Origin: Dysgonomonas sp. HGC4 | Lineage (GTDB): Bacteria; Bacteroidota; Bacteroidia; Bacteroidales; Dysgonomonadaceae | Assembly: GCF_001261715.1 (NCBI RefSeq) | Contig: NZ_CVRU01000072.1 | Coordinates: forward strand, 1-40,838 | Length of the DNA stretch: 40,838 nt | Direction of reading: 5' to 3' | Shown here: piece after piece, positions 15,631-25,192 of the stretch | How the letters are laid out: each line of letters opens with the position of its first letter | Position numbering within the stretch: the stretch's first letter is position 1 | The notes under the pieces: model-generated | Seen by the model: only the letters and a program-made list of their open reading frames with translations | What the model was told of the DNA's origin: nothing | Database searches by the model: none | Translations under genes and position numbers: made by a program

Positions 15631-17428
15631 ACCATCCCGGATTTTGAGGGTATGGTGTACCTGTAGTTACTCTGTCTATTTGTTGTTTGGGTATAGGACG
15701 AAGTATATGCTTCTCACGTACATTTATCGGAGCATTCCCTTCTCCATACTTTCTTACTCTTTCCAACAAGGTTCCGGTTCTCGCTAGATCTGCCCAGCGG
15801 CAATGTTCTGCCAGAAGTTCACGTGTTCTTTCTTCCAGAATAAAATCAAGCGTTATATCAGACGCTTTTACATCCAAAGCTCCTGCAACAGTTTTTTCTT
15901 TATTACGGGCACGCTCACGTACAACATTTATATGCCTAGCTGCATCTGCATTATTTCCCAACTTATATGCAGCTTCCGCAGCCAACAGATAGGTTTCTGC
16001 CAAACGGTAAATAATGTAAGAACGATCTGAATTGTCATTGGGTACAGCGCGGGTTCTATCTAAGAACTTTGTTATTGTAGGGAAAATACCTGTACCGTTA
16101 TAAGCATCAGGAGTGAAAATTATGTACTGGTTCTTGTCTCCTCTATGTTGAGTGCGAGCTTTTATGTCATTGGCTGACATTTTATAACCGGGATAATAGA
16201 TAGCAGTATCTCCGATTGTGGTCAATTTCCAATCAAAAGATTCTTTTATACCATTAATATTATATGATATAGCTCCTCCGTTTTGCTTTTTAGTTGCAAA
16301 CCACACCATTTGGAATGTACCTTGATAACGAGTGTCTTTATCTCTATTATTGAATGCGTTATACGTATAAGTATTGGGGTTGTTCCACGAATAAGAACGA
16401 CCGTCATTTATATTACGTTCACCCAGATAAGCATCGTATCCGTTTACAAAATAATGGTTCAGGGTTGTGCGTCCACCATAAACATTGTCATCATCCCAAT
16501 CCATACGTGCAACAAATAATTCTTCTTTGTTTTTGCCTGATGGTGCATCGTTGTTTTCATCAAACACGTCTGCAAATTTGGGCATGAGAGAAATTCCAAG
16601 TCCGGGAGCATCAGTTATAAGACCATTCAATGTTGTGTATGCTTTTTGATAGTATTCCTGAGCTTTCGATGGGTTGTAATATTTATTATGCGGATTATTG
16701 GGATACTTAGAGGCATCTTTGTCATATACCCATCCTAATGTCAAATAAACTTTACCCAACAGGTGACGTGCAGCAGCAGCCGAAACACGTCCCGAAGGTA
16801 AACTATTTTGCTGAGGACTAGGCGAATATCCTTTAGCTGCATCTTCGAGGTCAGCAATAATTACATCGTACGCCAAAAGCATATCTTCACGTACAGCCGA
16901 TGTTCTAGGCTCGGTGTTGAAGGTTGTATTTACCGTTAGATCGCCAAATTGCTCAACCATGAGAAAATAGAAGAAGCCTCTAAAGAATTTTGCTTCGGCT
17001 AGAAACTGATCTCTTTCAGCAAGAGTTAAATCTGCGGTTCCTGTATCAACATTAGGAGCATTTTCTATTAAAAAATTAAGTGTATTGATATTAGTATACG
17101 AGTCATTCCACAGTTTTCGAGGAAATTCATTATCCGTATTAAAACTTTCGAGGTGATAATTACCTATATGCGTAGTTCTGTTACTACCTGCCATATTAGG
17201 CTTTATTTCGTCCGTTCCGGGATTCATCAAACCATGTATTCCCTCTTCATAAGCATACATTGTTCTCAAAGTTCCATATATGGAAGTCAATCCCATTTTA
17301 AACCCTTTAGGGGTTTTCATAAAATCCTGAGTGGTATTAGCGTGGTTCTCTTCTTCTAATTTGTCTTCACAAGCAGTAAAAGAACCTACCATCAGGGATA
17401 TTGCTATCAGATATATTATTTTTTTCAT
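15629..17428 (-). CDS. SusD-like surface glycan-binding lipoprotein, locus A
   Basis: 599 residues. The lipoprotein signal MKKIIYLIAISLMVGSFTAC (Cys20) anchors it in the outer membrane facing outward. The body shows SusD/RagB architecture: TPR-like helices near the N-terminus (LWNDSYTNINTLNFLIENA and FRGFFYFLMVEQFGD), a long variable middle, and a C-terminal segment (YRLAETYLLAAEAAY, INVVRERARN, FILEERTRELLAEHCRW, RPIPKQQID) ending in NPGW, all family-typical. A second in-frame ATG two codons upstream (17434) is equally possible. It sits directly after the SusC gene and would act as the lid of that transporter, binding the target oligosaccharide at the cell surface. At about 600 residues it is larger than the locus B homologue. 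Confidence 0.95.
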   Translation of the reverse strand: MKKIIYLIAISLMVGSFTACEDKLEEENHANTTQDFMKTPKGFKMGLTSIYGTLRTMYAYEEGIHGLMNPGTDEIKPNMAGSNRTTHIGNYHLESFNTDNEFPRKLWNDSYTNINTLNFLIENAPNVDTGTADLTLAERDQFLAEAKFFRGFFYFLMVEQFGDLTVNTTFNTEPRTSAVREDMLLAYDVIIADLEDAAKGYSPSPQQNSLPSGRVSAAAARHLLGKVYLTLGWVYDKDASKYPNNPHNKYYNPSKAQEYYQKAYTTLNGLITDAPGLGISLMPKFADVFDENNDAPSGKNKEELFVARMDWDDDNVYGGRTTLNHYFVNGYDAYLGERNINDGRSYSWNNPNTYTYNAFNNRDKDTRYQGTFQMVWFATKKQNGGAISYNINGIKESFDWKLTTIGDTAIYYPGYKMSANDIKARTQHRGDKNQYIIFTPDAYNGTGIFPTITKFLDRTRAVPNDNSDRSYIIYRLAETYLLAAEAAYKLGNNADAARHINVVRERARNKEKTVAGALDVKASDITLDFILEERTRELLAEHCRWADLARTGTLLERVRKYGEGNAPINVREKHILRPIPKQQIDRVTTGTPYPQNPGW

Positions 17429-17445
17429 GTTCATATTTCAATTAA

Positions 17446-17456
17446 GGTCTCAGACC
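17446..17456. repeat. Intercistronic palindrome ggtctcagacc
   Basis: ggtct-c-agacc (a perfect 5-bp stem with one central base) lies between SusC and SusD of locus A, 12 to 18 bases upstream of the SusD start. Read on the minus strand it is ggtctgagacc, the same core as at 15616 and 31947. Confidence 0.65.
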
Positions 17457-17540
17457 AATTTGTTACTCTGGTAAGTATAATAGTGAGAGATAGTTATAGT
17501 TGTAAAATGTAAAAATTAATATTTACCGTTACTTATAGAG

Positions 17541-20500
17541 TTAAAATGATAAGTTCAGTCCAAATACAAAAGCTCTGGTTGGAGGTGTTGTAAGATTTAT
17601 AGTACTGGTTGTCTCAGGATCTATACCCCCATCTTTCTTATATTGAGAATCGAACCATGTATAAAGATTAGAAGCTGTAGCATATACTCTTGCCGATTGT
17701 ATACCATATCTGGTAGAAAGATTCTTAGGCACGGTATATCCTATTGTAATATTTCTCAGTTTCAGATATGAAGCACTGTATCTTGCCAATAAACCTTTAT
17801 TCGGCACCTCGGCAGCAGACGGTTTAGGCCAGCGTGCACTTGTGTTATCGGGAGTCCAGTAATCAACATTCAGGTTGTTGTACGAACCTTTCATCTCATT
17901 CATCCAGCTATTATGCATATCCGAGGTTAGAGTTCCTCCCTCGCGGAATGTAAATAAGAATGCTAAATCAAATCCTTTTAATGCAAATCGGTTATTAATA
18001 CCACCCTCAAAATTAGGAGCTCTTCTTCCTATGAATACTCTATCATCGTCATTAATCTTTTGTTCGGCCTTTGGAGTCACTCCGTCGTCTTCATAATCAA
18101 CATGGTGATTCTTAACTTTTACATTACCAATAACAGAAGTCGGGCCCGATACTTTATATCCAAATGTTTCAGCCAAAGCCCTGTCTTCGGGTGTGTCCTG
18201 CCAAATGCCGTCTGCTTCTAGAGAAAGAATGGCCCAACGATCTCTACCCAAATACAAGTTTTCATCTGGAATTTGAGTAACACCTTCTCCCAGATCCACG
18301 ACCTTATTTCGATTAGCAAAAATATTAAAATCGGTAGTCCACAATAATTTATTCTGCCCATCACCATTTATATTAACAGTACTCACATTGAACTCTACTC
18401 CTCTATTTCTGGTTGCACCTAGATTGGTTAGATATGAACTGGAATAGCCCGAAGTTGCCGGCAATTTTACTGGTAATAATAAATCGGTTGTATTTTGTTG
18501 ATACAGCTCTAATGTACCATTGATACGATTCGATAAAAATCCGAAGTCAATACCAATATTATATGTTTCAGTATTTTCCCATCCTAAGCTTTTATCGGGT
18601 ACAGAACCGGGATATACTCCCATTACTCCTGCTGTGCCAAATAGATATTTATTATCAGATAACCGAGCCATTGTTTGATATGGATCAATCGCCGTGCTAC
18701 CGACATTACCCCAACTTGCACGTAATTTCAAACCCGAAAGGAAACCTACTTCTTGCATGAAAGATTCTTGAATTACATTCCACCCCAAAGCCAATGATGG
18801 GAAAGCATGCCATTTATTTCCTTCTGCCAGACGAGAAGATCCGTCATATCTAACTGTTGCAGTAAATAAATACCTTTCTTTAAAGTTATAATTCAAACGT
18901 CCCATATAAGATAAGATACTCCATTTATCAAAAGTTCCGCCTCCTGTAATTGCGCCTTGTGCCTTTCCCGGATTATGATGCTGTACATTATCATCGTAAT
19001 AGTCAAAAGACTCTATGCTGTTTCTTTCAAGAATACGGTCTTCGTAACTGAATAGTCCTGTAAACGAAATATTGTGAACCTTATTTATAGTGCGATCCCA
19101 TGTCAAGATATTCTCTACTGTATAATCTTGAATAAATTCATTTTGAGAAAATGCTTTATTTAAAGCACCCATTCTTCGGGTAGTATTAGAGGCAAGAAAT
19201 TCACCTCTGTTGTTTTGTCTCAATTGTATACCTCCATTAAAACGGTATTTGAAACCTTCGGGTAAAGTCAGTTCAAGGTATCCCGATGTAAATGTCGAAA
19301 GTGTTTTTCTATCATCAACCACTGCACCTTCTTGTTCGTCAAGTAAGGGGTTCCATACATTCTGACCACTTCCGGGTAAATAAGTTCTCAAAGATCCATC
19401 ATCATTATAAGGAGTTGTAAACGGAGAAGCTCTCAATGCCTGATCCATAGGATTAACATCTTCACCCTTCGTTTTAGTAAATGTATTCAAAGACGAAAGC
19501 CCTACTCTAAGTATTCGGCTAACTTCTGTATCGAGAGAAAACTTAGCAGTCATACGTTCGAATGAATGCCCACGATAATTATTTTCGCCTTTAAAGTATC
19601 CGACAGAAGCATTGTAAGATGTTTTTTCGCTACCTCCATTCAATGAAATCTGATGACTGGTTCTAATACCATTTTTGAAAATCAGATCTTGCCAATCGGT
19701 ATTATTTCCGGCATTAAAACCATCCATCTCATCTTGATCGCGAAAAACAACTCCTATTTTCATCAACTCAGGATCGTCCACTCCCGTATATTTATCTGGG
19801 TTTGCATTATATTGAGACCATTGTTTAAGCCTGATAAATTGGTCACTATTCATTACATCGAAGTTTTTAATAGCACTGGTCACTCCATAAAAACCATTAT
19901 AGGAAACCTGAATTTTACCTTTACTTCCACGTTTGGTAGTAATAAGTACAACCCCATTAGCTCCTCTCGATCCATAAATAGCAGTAGATGAAGCATCTTT
20001 TAAAACGCTTACACTTTGTATATCATCGTTGTTTATATCATTTAAACTTCCCGCAAAAGGTATTCCGTCAACGACAATAAGTGCATCGTTATCTGCTTTA
20101 ATCGATCTTTCTCCACGAACTCTAATTTTGGGTACAGCACCCGGACGGGTATCTCCACCCTCCATTTGCACTTGCACACCTGCTGCCAAACCTTGTAGTG
20201 CCGATGCTACGTTGGCTACGGGAGCCTGTCTGATTATGTCTTCTTTTACATTAACCATAGCACCGGTAATATCGGACTTCTTTTGAGTTCCGTATCCCAC
20301 AACTACAACTTCATCCAAAACTGCGGCATTTTCTTTCAATGCGACATTTAAATTTATCTGATTGGTTATCCTTATAGACTGAGGTACATACCCAAGGTAC
20401 GATATATCAATAGTTTGTCCATTTTCTACATCCAGAGAAAATGCTCCATCCAAATCGGTAACAGTACCTATGGTAGAACCTTTTACAATGACAGTTACGC

Positions 20501-20687
20501 CCACTAACGGACCCGATTGGTCGGTAACAATTCCTGTTATCTTTCGTTTAGTCGCTTGTTGAGAAATGCTAGTAGTGTTTGAGGTATGTTCTTCTGCTGA
20601 TAAAGGAAACAATACGCTTGATCCAGAGATCAGACATAATGTACCCAGCCAGCACAGCCTTAGAAAGTACTTTTTATGTACATGCAT
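17541..20687 (-). CDS. SusC-like TonB-dependent outer-membrane transporter, locus A
   Basis: 1048 residues. The order is signal peptide (about 1-31), a carboxypeptidase-regulatory-like beta-sandwich (about 48-125, with GTVTDLDGAFSLDV), the SusC linker LDEVVVVGYGTQKKSDITGA, the plug domain (about 140-260, with ALIVVDGIPF and KDASSTAIYGSRGANGVVLITTK) and a 22-strand barrel ending in the outer-membrane sorting terminus FVFGLNLSF. It imports oligosaccharides into the periplasm using TonB energy, together with SusD. It is the first gene of locus A, with a candidate -7 box 50 bases upstream and a divergent HTCS gene 243 bases away, the classic arrangement for control by that regulator. Confidence 0.97.
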   Translation of the reverse strand: MHVHKKYFLRLCWLGTLCLISGSSVLFPLSAEEHTSNTTSISQQATKRKITGIVTDQSGPLVGVTVIVKGSTIGTVTDLDGAFSLDVENGQTIDISYLGYVPQSIRITNQINLNVALKENAAVLDEVVVVGYGTQKKSDITGAMVNVKEDIIRQAPVANVASALQGLAAGVQVQMEGGDTRPGAVPKIRVRGERSIKADNDALIVVDGIPFAGSLNDINNDDIQSVSVLKDASSTAIYGSRGANGVVLITTKRGSKGKIQVSYNGFYGVTSAIKNFDVMNSDQFIRLKQWSQYNANPDKYTGVDDPELMKIGVVFRDQDEMDGFNAGNNTDWQDLIFKNGIRTSHQISLNGGSEKTSYNASVGYFKGENNYRGHSFERMTAKFSLDTEVSRILRVGLSSLNTFTKTKGEDVNPMDQALRASPFTTPYNDDGSLRTYLPGSGQNVWNPLLDEQEGAVVDDRKTLSTFTSGYLELTLPEGFKYRFNGGIQLRQNNRGEFLASNTTRRMGALNKAFSQNEFIQDYTVENILTWDRTINKVHNISFTGLFSYEDRILERNSIESFDYYDDNVQHHNPGKAQGAITGGGTFDKWSILSYMGRLNYNFKERYLFTATVRYDGSSRLAEGNKWHAFPSLALGWNVIQESFMQEVGFLSGLKLRASWGNVGSTAIDPYQTMARLSDNKYLFGTAGVMGVYPGSVPDKSLGWENTETYNIGIDFGFLSNRINGTLELYQQNTTDLLLPVKLPATSGYSSSYLTNLGATRNRGVEFNVSTVNINGDGQNKLLWTTDFNIFANRNKVVDLGEGVTQIPDENLYLGRDRWAILSLEADGIWQDTPEDRALAETFGYKVSGPTSVIGNVKVKNHHVDYEDDGVTPKAEQKINDDDRVFIGRRAPNFEGGINNRFALKGFDLAFLFTFREGGTLTSDMHNSWMNEMKGSYNNLNVDYWTPDNTSARWPKPSAAEVPNKGLLARYSASYLKLRNITIGYTVPKNLSTRYGIQSARVYATASNLYTWFDSQYKKDGGIDPETTSTINLTTPPTRAFVFGLNLSF

Positions 20688-20733
20688 AATTTTTTAGGTA
20701 TTAGGATAGGTTTAACAAAAATTAATTGGAACC

Positions 20734-20741
20734 CAAACTTA
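20734..20741 (-). promoter_or_regulatory. Candidate -7 box for locus A (SusC)
   Basis: The minus strand reads taagtttg, matching TAnnTTTG, giving a leader of roughly 40 bases. The upstream -33 region reads ttgg at slightly short spacing, typical of an activator-dependent promoter. The inverted repeat at 20764-20838 lies immediately upstream. Confidence 0.5.
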
Positions 20742-20763
20742 TCATATATTTAAGCTCCAACTG

Positions 20764-20838
20764 GTCTGATTTTCGGACATGATAGAACCCCTGAGAGACA
20801 ATGTCTTAAAAACAGATAAGAATGTCCCAAAATCGGAC
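20764..20838. promoter_or_regulatory. Candidate HTCS operator: 17-bp inverted repeat in the SusC/HTCS divergent region
   Basis: gtctgattttcggacat (20764-20780) and atgtcccaaaatcggac (20822-20838) are inverted copies matching at 15 of 17 positions, separated by 41 bases, about four helical turns. A smaller palindrome, agaca-a-tgtct (20796-20806), lies between them. The pair sits just upstream of the SusC -7 box and upstream of the HTCS box at 20891, where an AraC-type activator would bind. The binding itself is inferred. Confidence 0.5.
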
Positions 20839-20890
20839 TATTTCATCTATATTAGTCGATCTGAAGCTTCATTTTACGACAAATTTCCAA

Positions 20891-20898
20891 TATTTTTG
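20891..20898 (+). promoter_or_regulatory. Candidate -7 box for the HTCS gene
   Basis: tatttttg matches TAnnTTTG and lies 33 bases before the HTCS start at 20931. The -33 position shows only a weak ttca, consistent with low basal expression of a sensor gene. Confidence 0.4.
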
Positions 20899-20930
20899 CT
20901 TTATCCTTATAAACCGAAACCTCTACTACC

Positions 20931-23900
20931 ATGCATACAACCCTTAGCTTAAAGAAAGCGTACATGCTTCTCTTTATATTCACGTTCACCTTCTGTCAAG
21001 ATTTAAAACCTTACAGCCTTAGGCAGTTATCGAGCAAAAACGGATTGTCAAATAGTGCAATCCTCTCTATCAGCCAAGATAATAATGGTTTCATGTGGTT
21101 TGGCTCATGCGATGGGCTAAATATGTTTGACGGACTGAATATCCGCGTATATAAACCTACCAATGGAAAAAACAATCTATCGGGCAACCTTATTGAATCT
21201 ATAATAGAAGCAGGAGATGATATATCGTGGGTTCAAACAAATTATGGACTAGATCAGTTCAATAAAAAGAAAAAAACGGTAATAACCTATAAAGAACTTA
21301 AAGGCAAAAGCAAGCTAGCCACTAGTCCCCAAGGCGATGTTTTTGCGATTACCGAAGACAATTCTATCTATTATTTAAAGAAAGGTGAAGATCGTTTTAT
21401 AAAATATCCCCTAGAAAACAGTTATTCATCAACTTTAAAGGCAGTTGTAGATGACAATAACATACTATGGATATTTACAAATGATGGTAACAGCAAATCC
21501 TATTATATAGAGAAGAAGGGCAAAAAGATTAATCTGAAATCCGCTAATCTCTTTGAGCATGATAAGAAACTTTCGTCTTGCTTCAACGAGGGTAATTCTG
21601 TGTACTTTGTTGATGAGAGTCACATTCTATACGAATATGATCTTCTTACCAAAAAGAAATATTATATATACGACCTAGAAAAGGAGATTAACGATAATGG
21701 AGAAATCTCGGCAATCATAAAGCACAACAACGATTATTACATTGGTTTTAAAACTAACGGTTTGCTCCATCTTAAAAACATACCCGATCAGAAAAATAAT
21801 TATTCGGTAAGTCAGATTGATATTAAATCGGGAATATTCTGCTTGATAAAAGACAAGTTTCAAGATATTATATGGGTGGGAACAGACGGACAGGGCGTAT
21901 ATATGTACTATATAGATGCATATTCTATAAAATCTACCATCTTTAATACTCTCAGTTACCCTATAAATAAGCCCGTAAGATCGCTCTTCGTAGATAAAGA
22001 CAACTCTCTGTGGATAGGAACTAAAGGTGATGGTATTATAAAAATACCCAATTATGATCCTAACAAGGATATTAAGGATAGCAAAAAAGAACATATATTA
22101 TCCACAAACAGTAATTTGAATGATAATTTGGTTTTTGCCTTTGCCAAAAGTAGTCGTAATATCTTATGGATAGGAAGTGATGAGGGGATAAATTACTATT
22201 CGTACAAAGAAAATAGAATAAAAAAAGTAGAAATTACCGCCGAAGACAGCCGCATAAAGTATGTACATGCTATCTGTGAAGCAAACGATTCGACCCTATG
22301 GATTGCAACTGTTGGAGAAGGCATCATAAAAGCCAGTATAGGAGGCACAAAGGATGCCCCGATAATAAATAGGACTCGACGGATAACCGTAAATAATGGG
22401 GAAACCTCTTACAACTATTTCTTTACGATTTATAAAGAAGATGATTCTACCATCTGGTTCGGAAATAGAGGCTATGGCCTATTCAAGATGAATTCCACCA
22501 CAGACCAATACGAAACATTTCAGTTTGATAAAGATTATACCAATCAAACTCTTAACGATATATTTTCGATTGCCAAAAACGACAAAGGTTATTGGTTTGG
22601 AACTAGCTTCGGGTTAATCAGACTGGCAGACGGAAAAGAACAGATTTATAATGAATCGAATGGCTTCCCCAATAACACAATACATGGGATTCTCGAGGAC
22701 GATGACAATAATCTATGGCTAAGCACCAATCAGGGTATTGTAAAATTCAATACAATTGAGAAAACATTCCAAACCTACAAACAGCAAAACGAATTAGACG
22801 TCATTGAGTTCAGTGATGGAGCTTATTACAAAGATGAAACTTCGGGAACATTATACTTCGGAGGTGTAAACGGATTTATTACAATAACTAAGAATGAGTT
22901 TACAGAAAAAGAATATACTCCCCCCATATTTTTTGACAACCTATCTATATTCGGGAAAAGCTACAATATATCAGACTTTCTTATACAAGACAAAGATTCC
23001 GAAATATTAGAGCTCGATTATAGCCAAAACTTCTTCTCTATTTCTTTTACTGCAATTGATTATATAAATGGCAATAATTATGAATATTACTATAAACTAG
23101 ATCAGTTGAGCCCTAATTGGATAGAAAACGGTAACTCTAATACTATCTCCTTCACCAGTATTTCTCCGGGACAATACACCCTTTCCGTAAAATATAAAAA
23201 TAGAATAACTGGCAAAGAAAGCCCTGTTTACTCTCTCACAATCAAGATAACACCACCATGGTATAGAACCGATATTGCATATTTTATATATAGCATCCTT
23301 ATACTTAGCCTTATTTTCTTTTCTATCAGACTTAGTCTGAAATGGGTTAAAATGAAGAAAGACACAATCATAGCCCAATTAAACGAACAGCAAAAAGAGG
23401 AAATATACGAGTCGAAGTTGCGCTTCTTTACGAATATCACACACGAATTATGTACTCCGTTAACATTGATATATGGACCTTGCGAGAAGATTATAAGTCA
23501 TCGGAATACCGATTCTCATATACAGAAATACGCATCGTTAATACAACGCAATGTAGAAAAACTCAACACTCTGATACAGGAGTTAATAGAATTCAGACGC
23601 CTGGATTCAGGAAACAGACCTTTGGAAATAAAAGAGATGCCAATATCAGAAACAACAAAAAGCATAGCAGATCTGTTTCTTGAGATAGCAGAAAATAAAG
23701 AGATTGATTATCAAATGAATATTCCATCGGGAATTTATTGGAATTGTGACTCGAATAGCTTTGTCAGAATAATAACCAATCTATTATCAAACGCATTTAA
23801 ATATACCCCTCAAAATGGTTTTGTAACAATAGATCTTCAAATAGAGAAGGAAACTCTCGTATTTTCTATAACCAATACAGGTAAAGGTATTCGTGAAGAC

Positions 23901-25001
23901 AACTTGCTGACTATTTTCGATCGGTATAAAGTACTGGACGACTTCGAAAAACGAGGCCAAGATGGTCTATTTTCCCGAAACGGGCTAGGACTAGCTATCT
24001 GTCATAGTTTGGTTAAGCTACTCAATGGAGAGATACAAGTAAAGAGTACACCTAATGAGACCACTCAATTTAAAGTATTGCTACCTAAGCTCACCACTAA
24101 TACTAGTGAGGAAACTATAAGTATAGAGCCTCTTAAGTTATTTATAGATATCCCCATCACATTTGAGCAGAAAGAACATCATCATGACAAGAATAGACCC
24201 TCGGTTGTCATTGTAGATGACGATACAGAGATGCTGTGGTTTATTTCTGAAATCTTTGAAGGTAAATACAATATTGTGACATTAAATTCGTCGGAAGGTT
24301 TATTGGATTATCTGAAACAAGATCAACCCGAATTAATTATTCTCGATTTGATATTACCTGATATTGATGGTATATCGCTGATTAAAACCATAAAGTCAGA
24401 TAAATTTCTAGTACATATTCCGATAATTATTCTTTCGGCAAAGAACGACCCCGAGATGCAGGTAAAAGGAATAGAAGCAGGAGCAGAAATGTTTATTACC
24501 AAACCTTTTAACATTGAATATCTCGAAAAAGTAGTAGCCCGATTCCTCCAACGTGACGAAAACCTCAAAGAATACTACAATTCGGCTTTCAGCTCATTTG
24601 ATCTTAAAGACGGACGCCTTATACACAAGGATGAGAAAGCTCTTTTCGAAAAGATAATGAAAATCATTGACGAGAATATATCAAATCCTGATCTCTCGGT
24701 TGAGTTCCTTAGCTCATCGTTAGGGGTAAGCACTCGCCATTTGTATCGTAAATTGAAGAATATTACAGATAAAACCCCTAGTGATATTATTAAAGAATAT
24801 AGATTAAAGATTGTTGAACGATTACTTGTAACCTCAAATATGTCGATAGAAGAAATAATCTATAAAGTAGGCTTCAACAATAGAGGTAATTTTTTCAGGA
24901 TGTTTTCTCAAAAATACGGAATAACACCTAAAAATTATAGAGAGCAAAGAGCCGAGGATGTAAAAACAAGAAACAAGACGAATAAAAAAAACAGACAATA
25001 A
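20931..25001 (+). CDS. Hybrid two-component system regulator (HTCS)
   Basis: 1356 residues combining sensor kinase and response regulator. The order is signal sequence (1-22), a long periplasmic sensor of Reg_prop beta-propeller blades (about 30-690, recurrent motifs such as SLWIGTKGDGI, TLWIATVGEGI, TIWFGNRGYGL), a Y_Y_Y domain (about 700-775), a membrane helix (about 780-802), the HisKA dimerisation helix with phospho-acceptor His838, a HATPase (about 930-1050, with NLLSNAFKYTP and GLGLAICHSLV), a receiver domain with Asp1139 in IILDLILPDIDG, and a C-terminal AraC-type DNA-binding domain (about 1240-1345). Such proteins bind an oligosaccharide in the periplasm and activate the neighbouring locus. 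The H-box reads HELCTPL rather than the more usual HEFRTPL. It is divergent from SusC A and is the probable activator of locus A. Confidence 0.97.
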   Translation: MHTTLSLKKAYMLLFIFTFTFCQDLKPYSLRQLSSKNGLSNSAILSISQDNNGFMWFGSCDGLNMFDGLNIRVYKPTNGKNNLSGNLIESIIEAGDDISWVQTNYGLDQFNKKKKTVITYKELKGKSKLATSPQGDVFAITEDNSIYYLKKGEDRFIKYPLENSYSSTLKAVVDDNNILWIFTNDGNSKSYYIEKKGKKINLKSANLFEHDKKLSSCFNEGNSVYFVDESHILYEYDLLTKKKYYIYDLEKEINDNGEISAIIKHNNDYYIGFKTNGLLHLKNIPDQKNNYSVSQIDIKSGIFCLIKDKFQDIIWVGTDGQGVYMYYIDAYSIKSTIFNTLSYPINKPVRSLFVDKDNSLWIGTKGDGIIKIPNYDPNKDIKDSKKEHILSTNSNLNDNLVFAFAKSSRNILWIGSDEGINYYSYKENRIKKVEITAEDSRIKYVHAICEANDSTLWIATVGEGIIKASIGGTKDAPIINRTRRITVNNGETSYNYFFTIYKEDDSTIWFGNRGYGLFKMNSTTDQYETFQFDKDYTNQTLNDIFSIAKNDKGYWFGTSFGLIRLADGKEQIYNESNGFPNNTIHGILEDDDNNLWLSTNQGIVKFNTIEKTFQTYKQQNELDVIEFSDGAYYKDETSGTLYFGGVNGFITITKNEFTEKEYTPPIFFDNLSIFGKSYNISDFLIQDKDSEILELDYSQNFFSISFTAIDYINGNNYEYYYKLDQLSPNWIENGNSNTISFTSISPGQYTLSVKYKNRITGKESPVYSLTIKITPPWYRTDIAYFIYSILILSLIFFSIRLSLKWVKMKKDTIIAQLNEQQKEEIYESKLRFFTNITHELCTPLTLIYGPCEKIISHRNTDSHIQKYASLIQRNVEKLNTLIQELIEFRRLDSGNRPLEIKEMPISETTKSIADLFLEIAENKEIDYQMNIPSGIYWNCDSNSFVRIITNLLSNAFKYTPQNGFVTIDLQIEKETLVFSITNTGKGIREDNLLTIFDRYKVLDDFEKRGQDGLFSRNGLGLAICHSLVKLLNGEIQVKSTPNETTQFKVLLPKLTTNTSEETISIEPLKLFIDIPITFEQKEHHHDKNRPSVVIVDDDTEMLWFISEIFEGKYNIVTLNSSEGLLDYLKQDQPELIILDLILPDIDGISLIKTIKSDKFLVHIPIIILSAKNDPEMQVKGIEAGAEMFITKPFNIEYLEKVVARFLQRDENLKEYYNSAFSSFDLKDGRLIHKDEKALFEKIMKIIDENISNPDLSVEFLSSSLGVSTRHLYRKLKNITDKTPSDIIKEYRLKIVERLLVTSNMSIEEIIYKVGFNNRGNFFRMFSQKYGITPKNYREQRAEDVKTRNKTNKKNRQ

Positions 25002-25016
25002 ATAAGATTTTAGAGT

Positions 25017-25034
25017 TTCCTAAACACTTAGGAA
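25017..25034 (+). terminator. Weak terminator-like hairpin after the HTCS gene
   Basis: ttcctaa and ttaggaa form a perfect 7-bp stem with loop acac, 16 bases after the HTCS stop. No T-run follows, so it may only slow transcription or mark the mRNA 3' end. Confidence 0.35.
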
Positions 25035-25137
25035 GTACATAGGTATGGCTTAGGCTTTAAAATGTTTCAGCAAATACTTTTATTTAGTATAAAAAGAGCA
25101 TCTAACACAATGACTGATTAGTCTTATTAAAAAATAT

Positions 25138-25145
25138 TATATTTG
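25138..25145 (+). promoter_or_regulatory. Candidate -7 box for the DUF6377 regulator
   Basis: tatatttg matches TAnnTTTG, 47 bases ahead of the chosen start at 25193. A near-palindrome gactgattagtc (25112-25123) lies just upstream and could be a regulator site. Confidence 0.4.
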
Positions 25146-25192
25146 TATTTATACCAAATGATGTGTAATCATTAATACTTAGATTGATCAAC

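Noticed and set aside
21675-22094. 139-codon minus-strand frame within the HTCS gene
   Set aside because: Antisense to the beta-propeller region of an intact regulator, with no start context and no recognisable domain.
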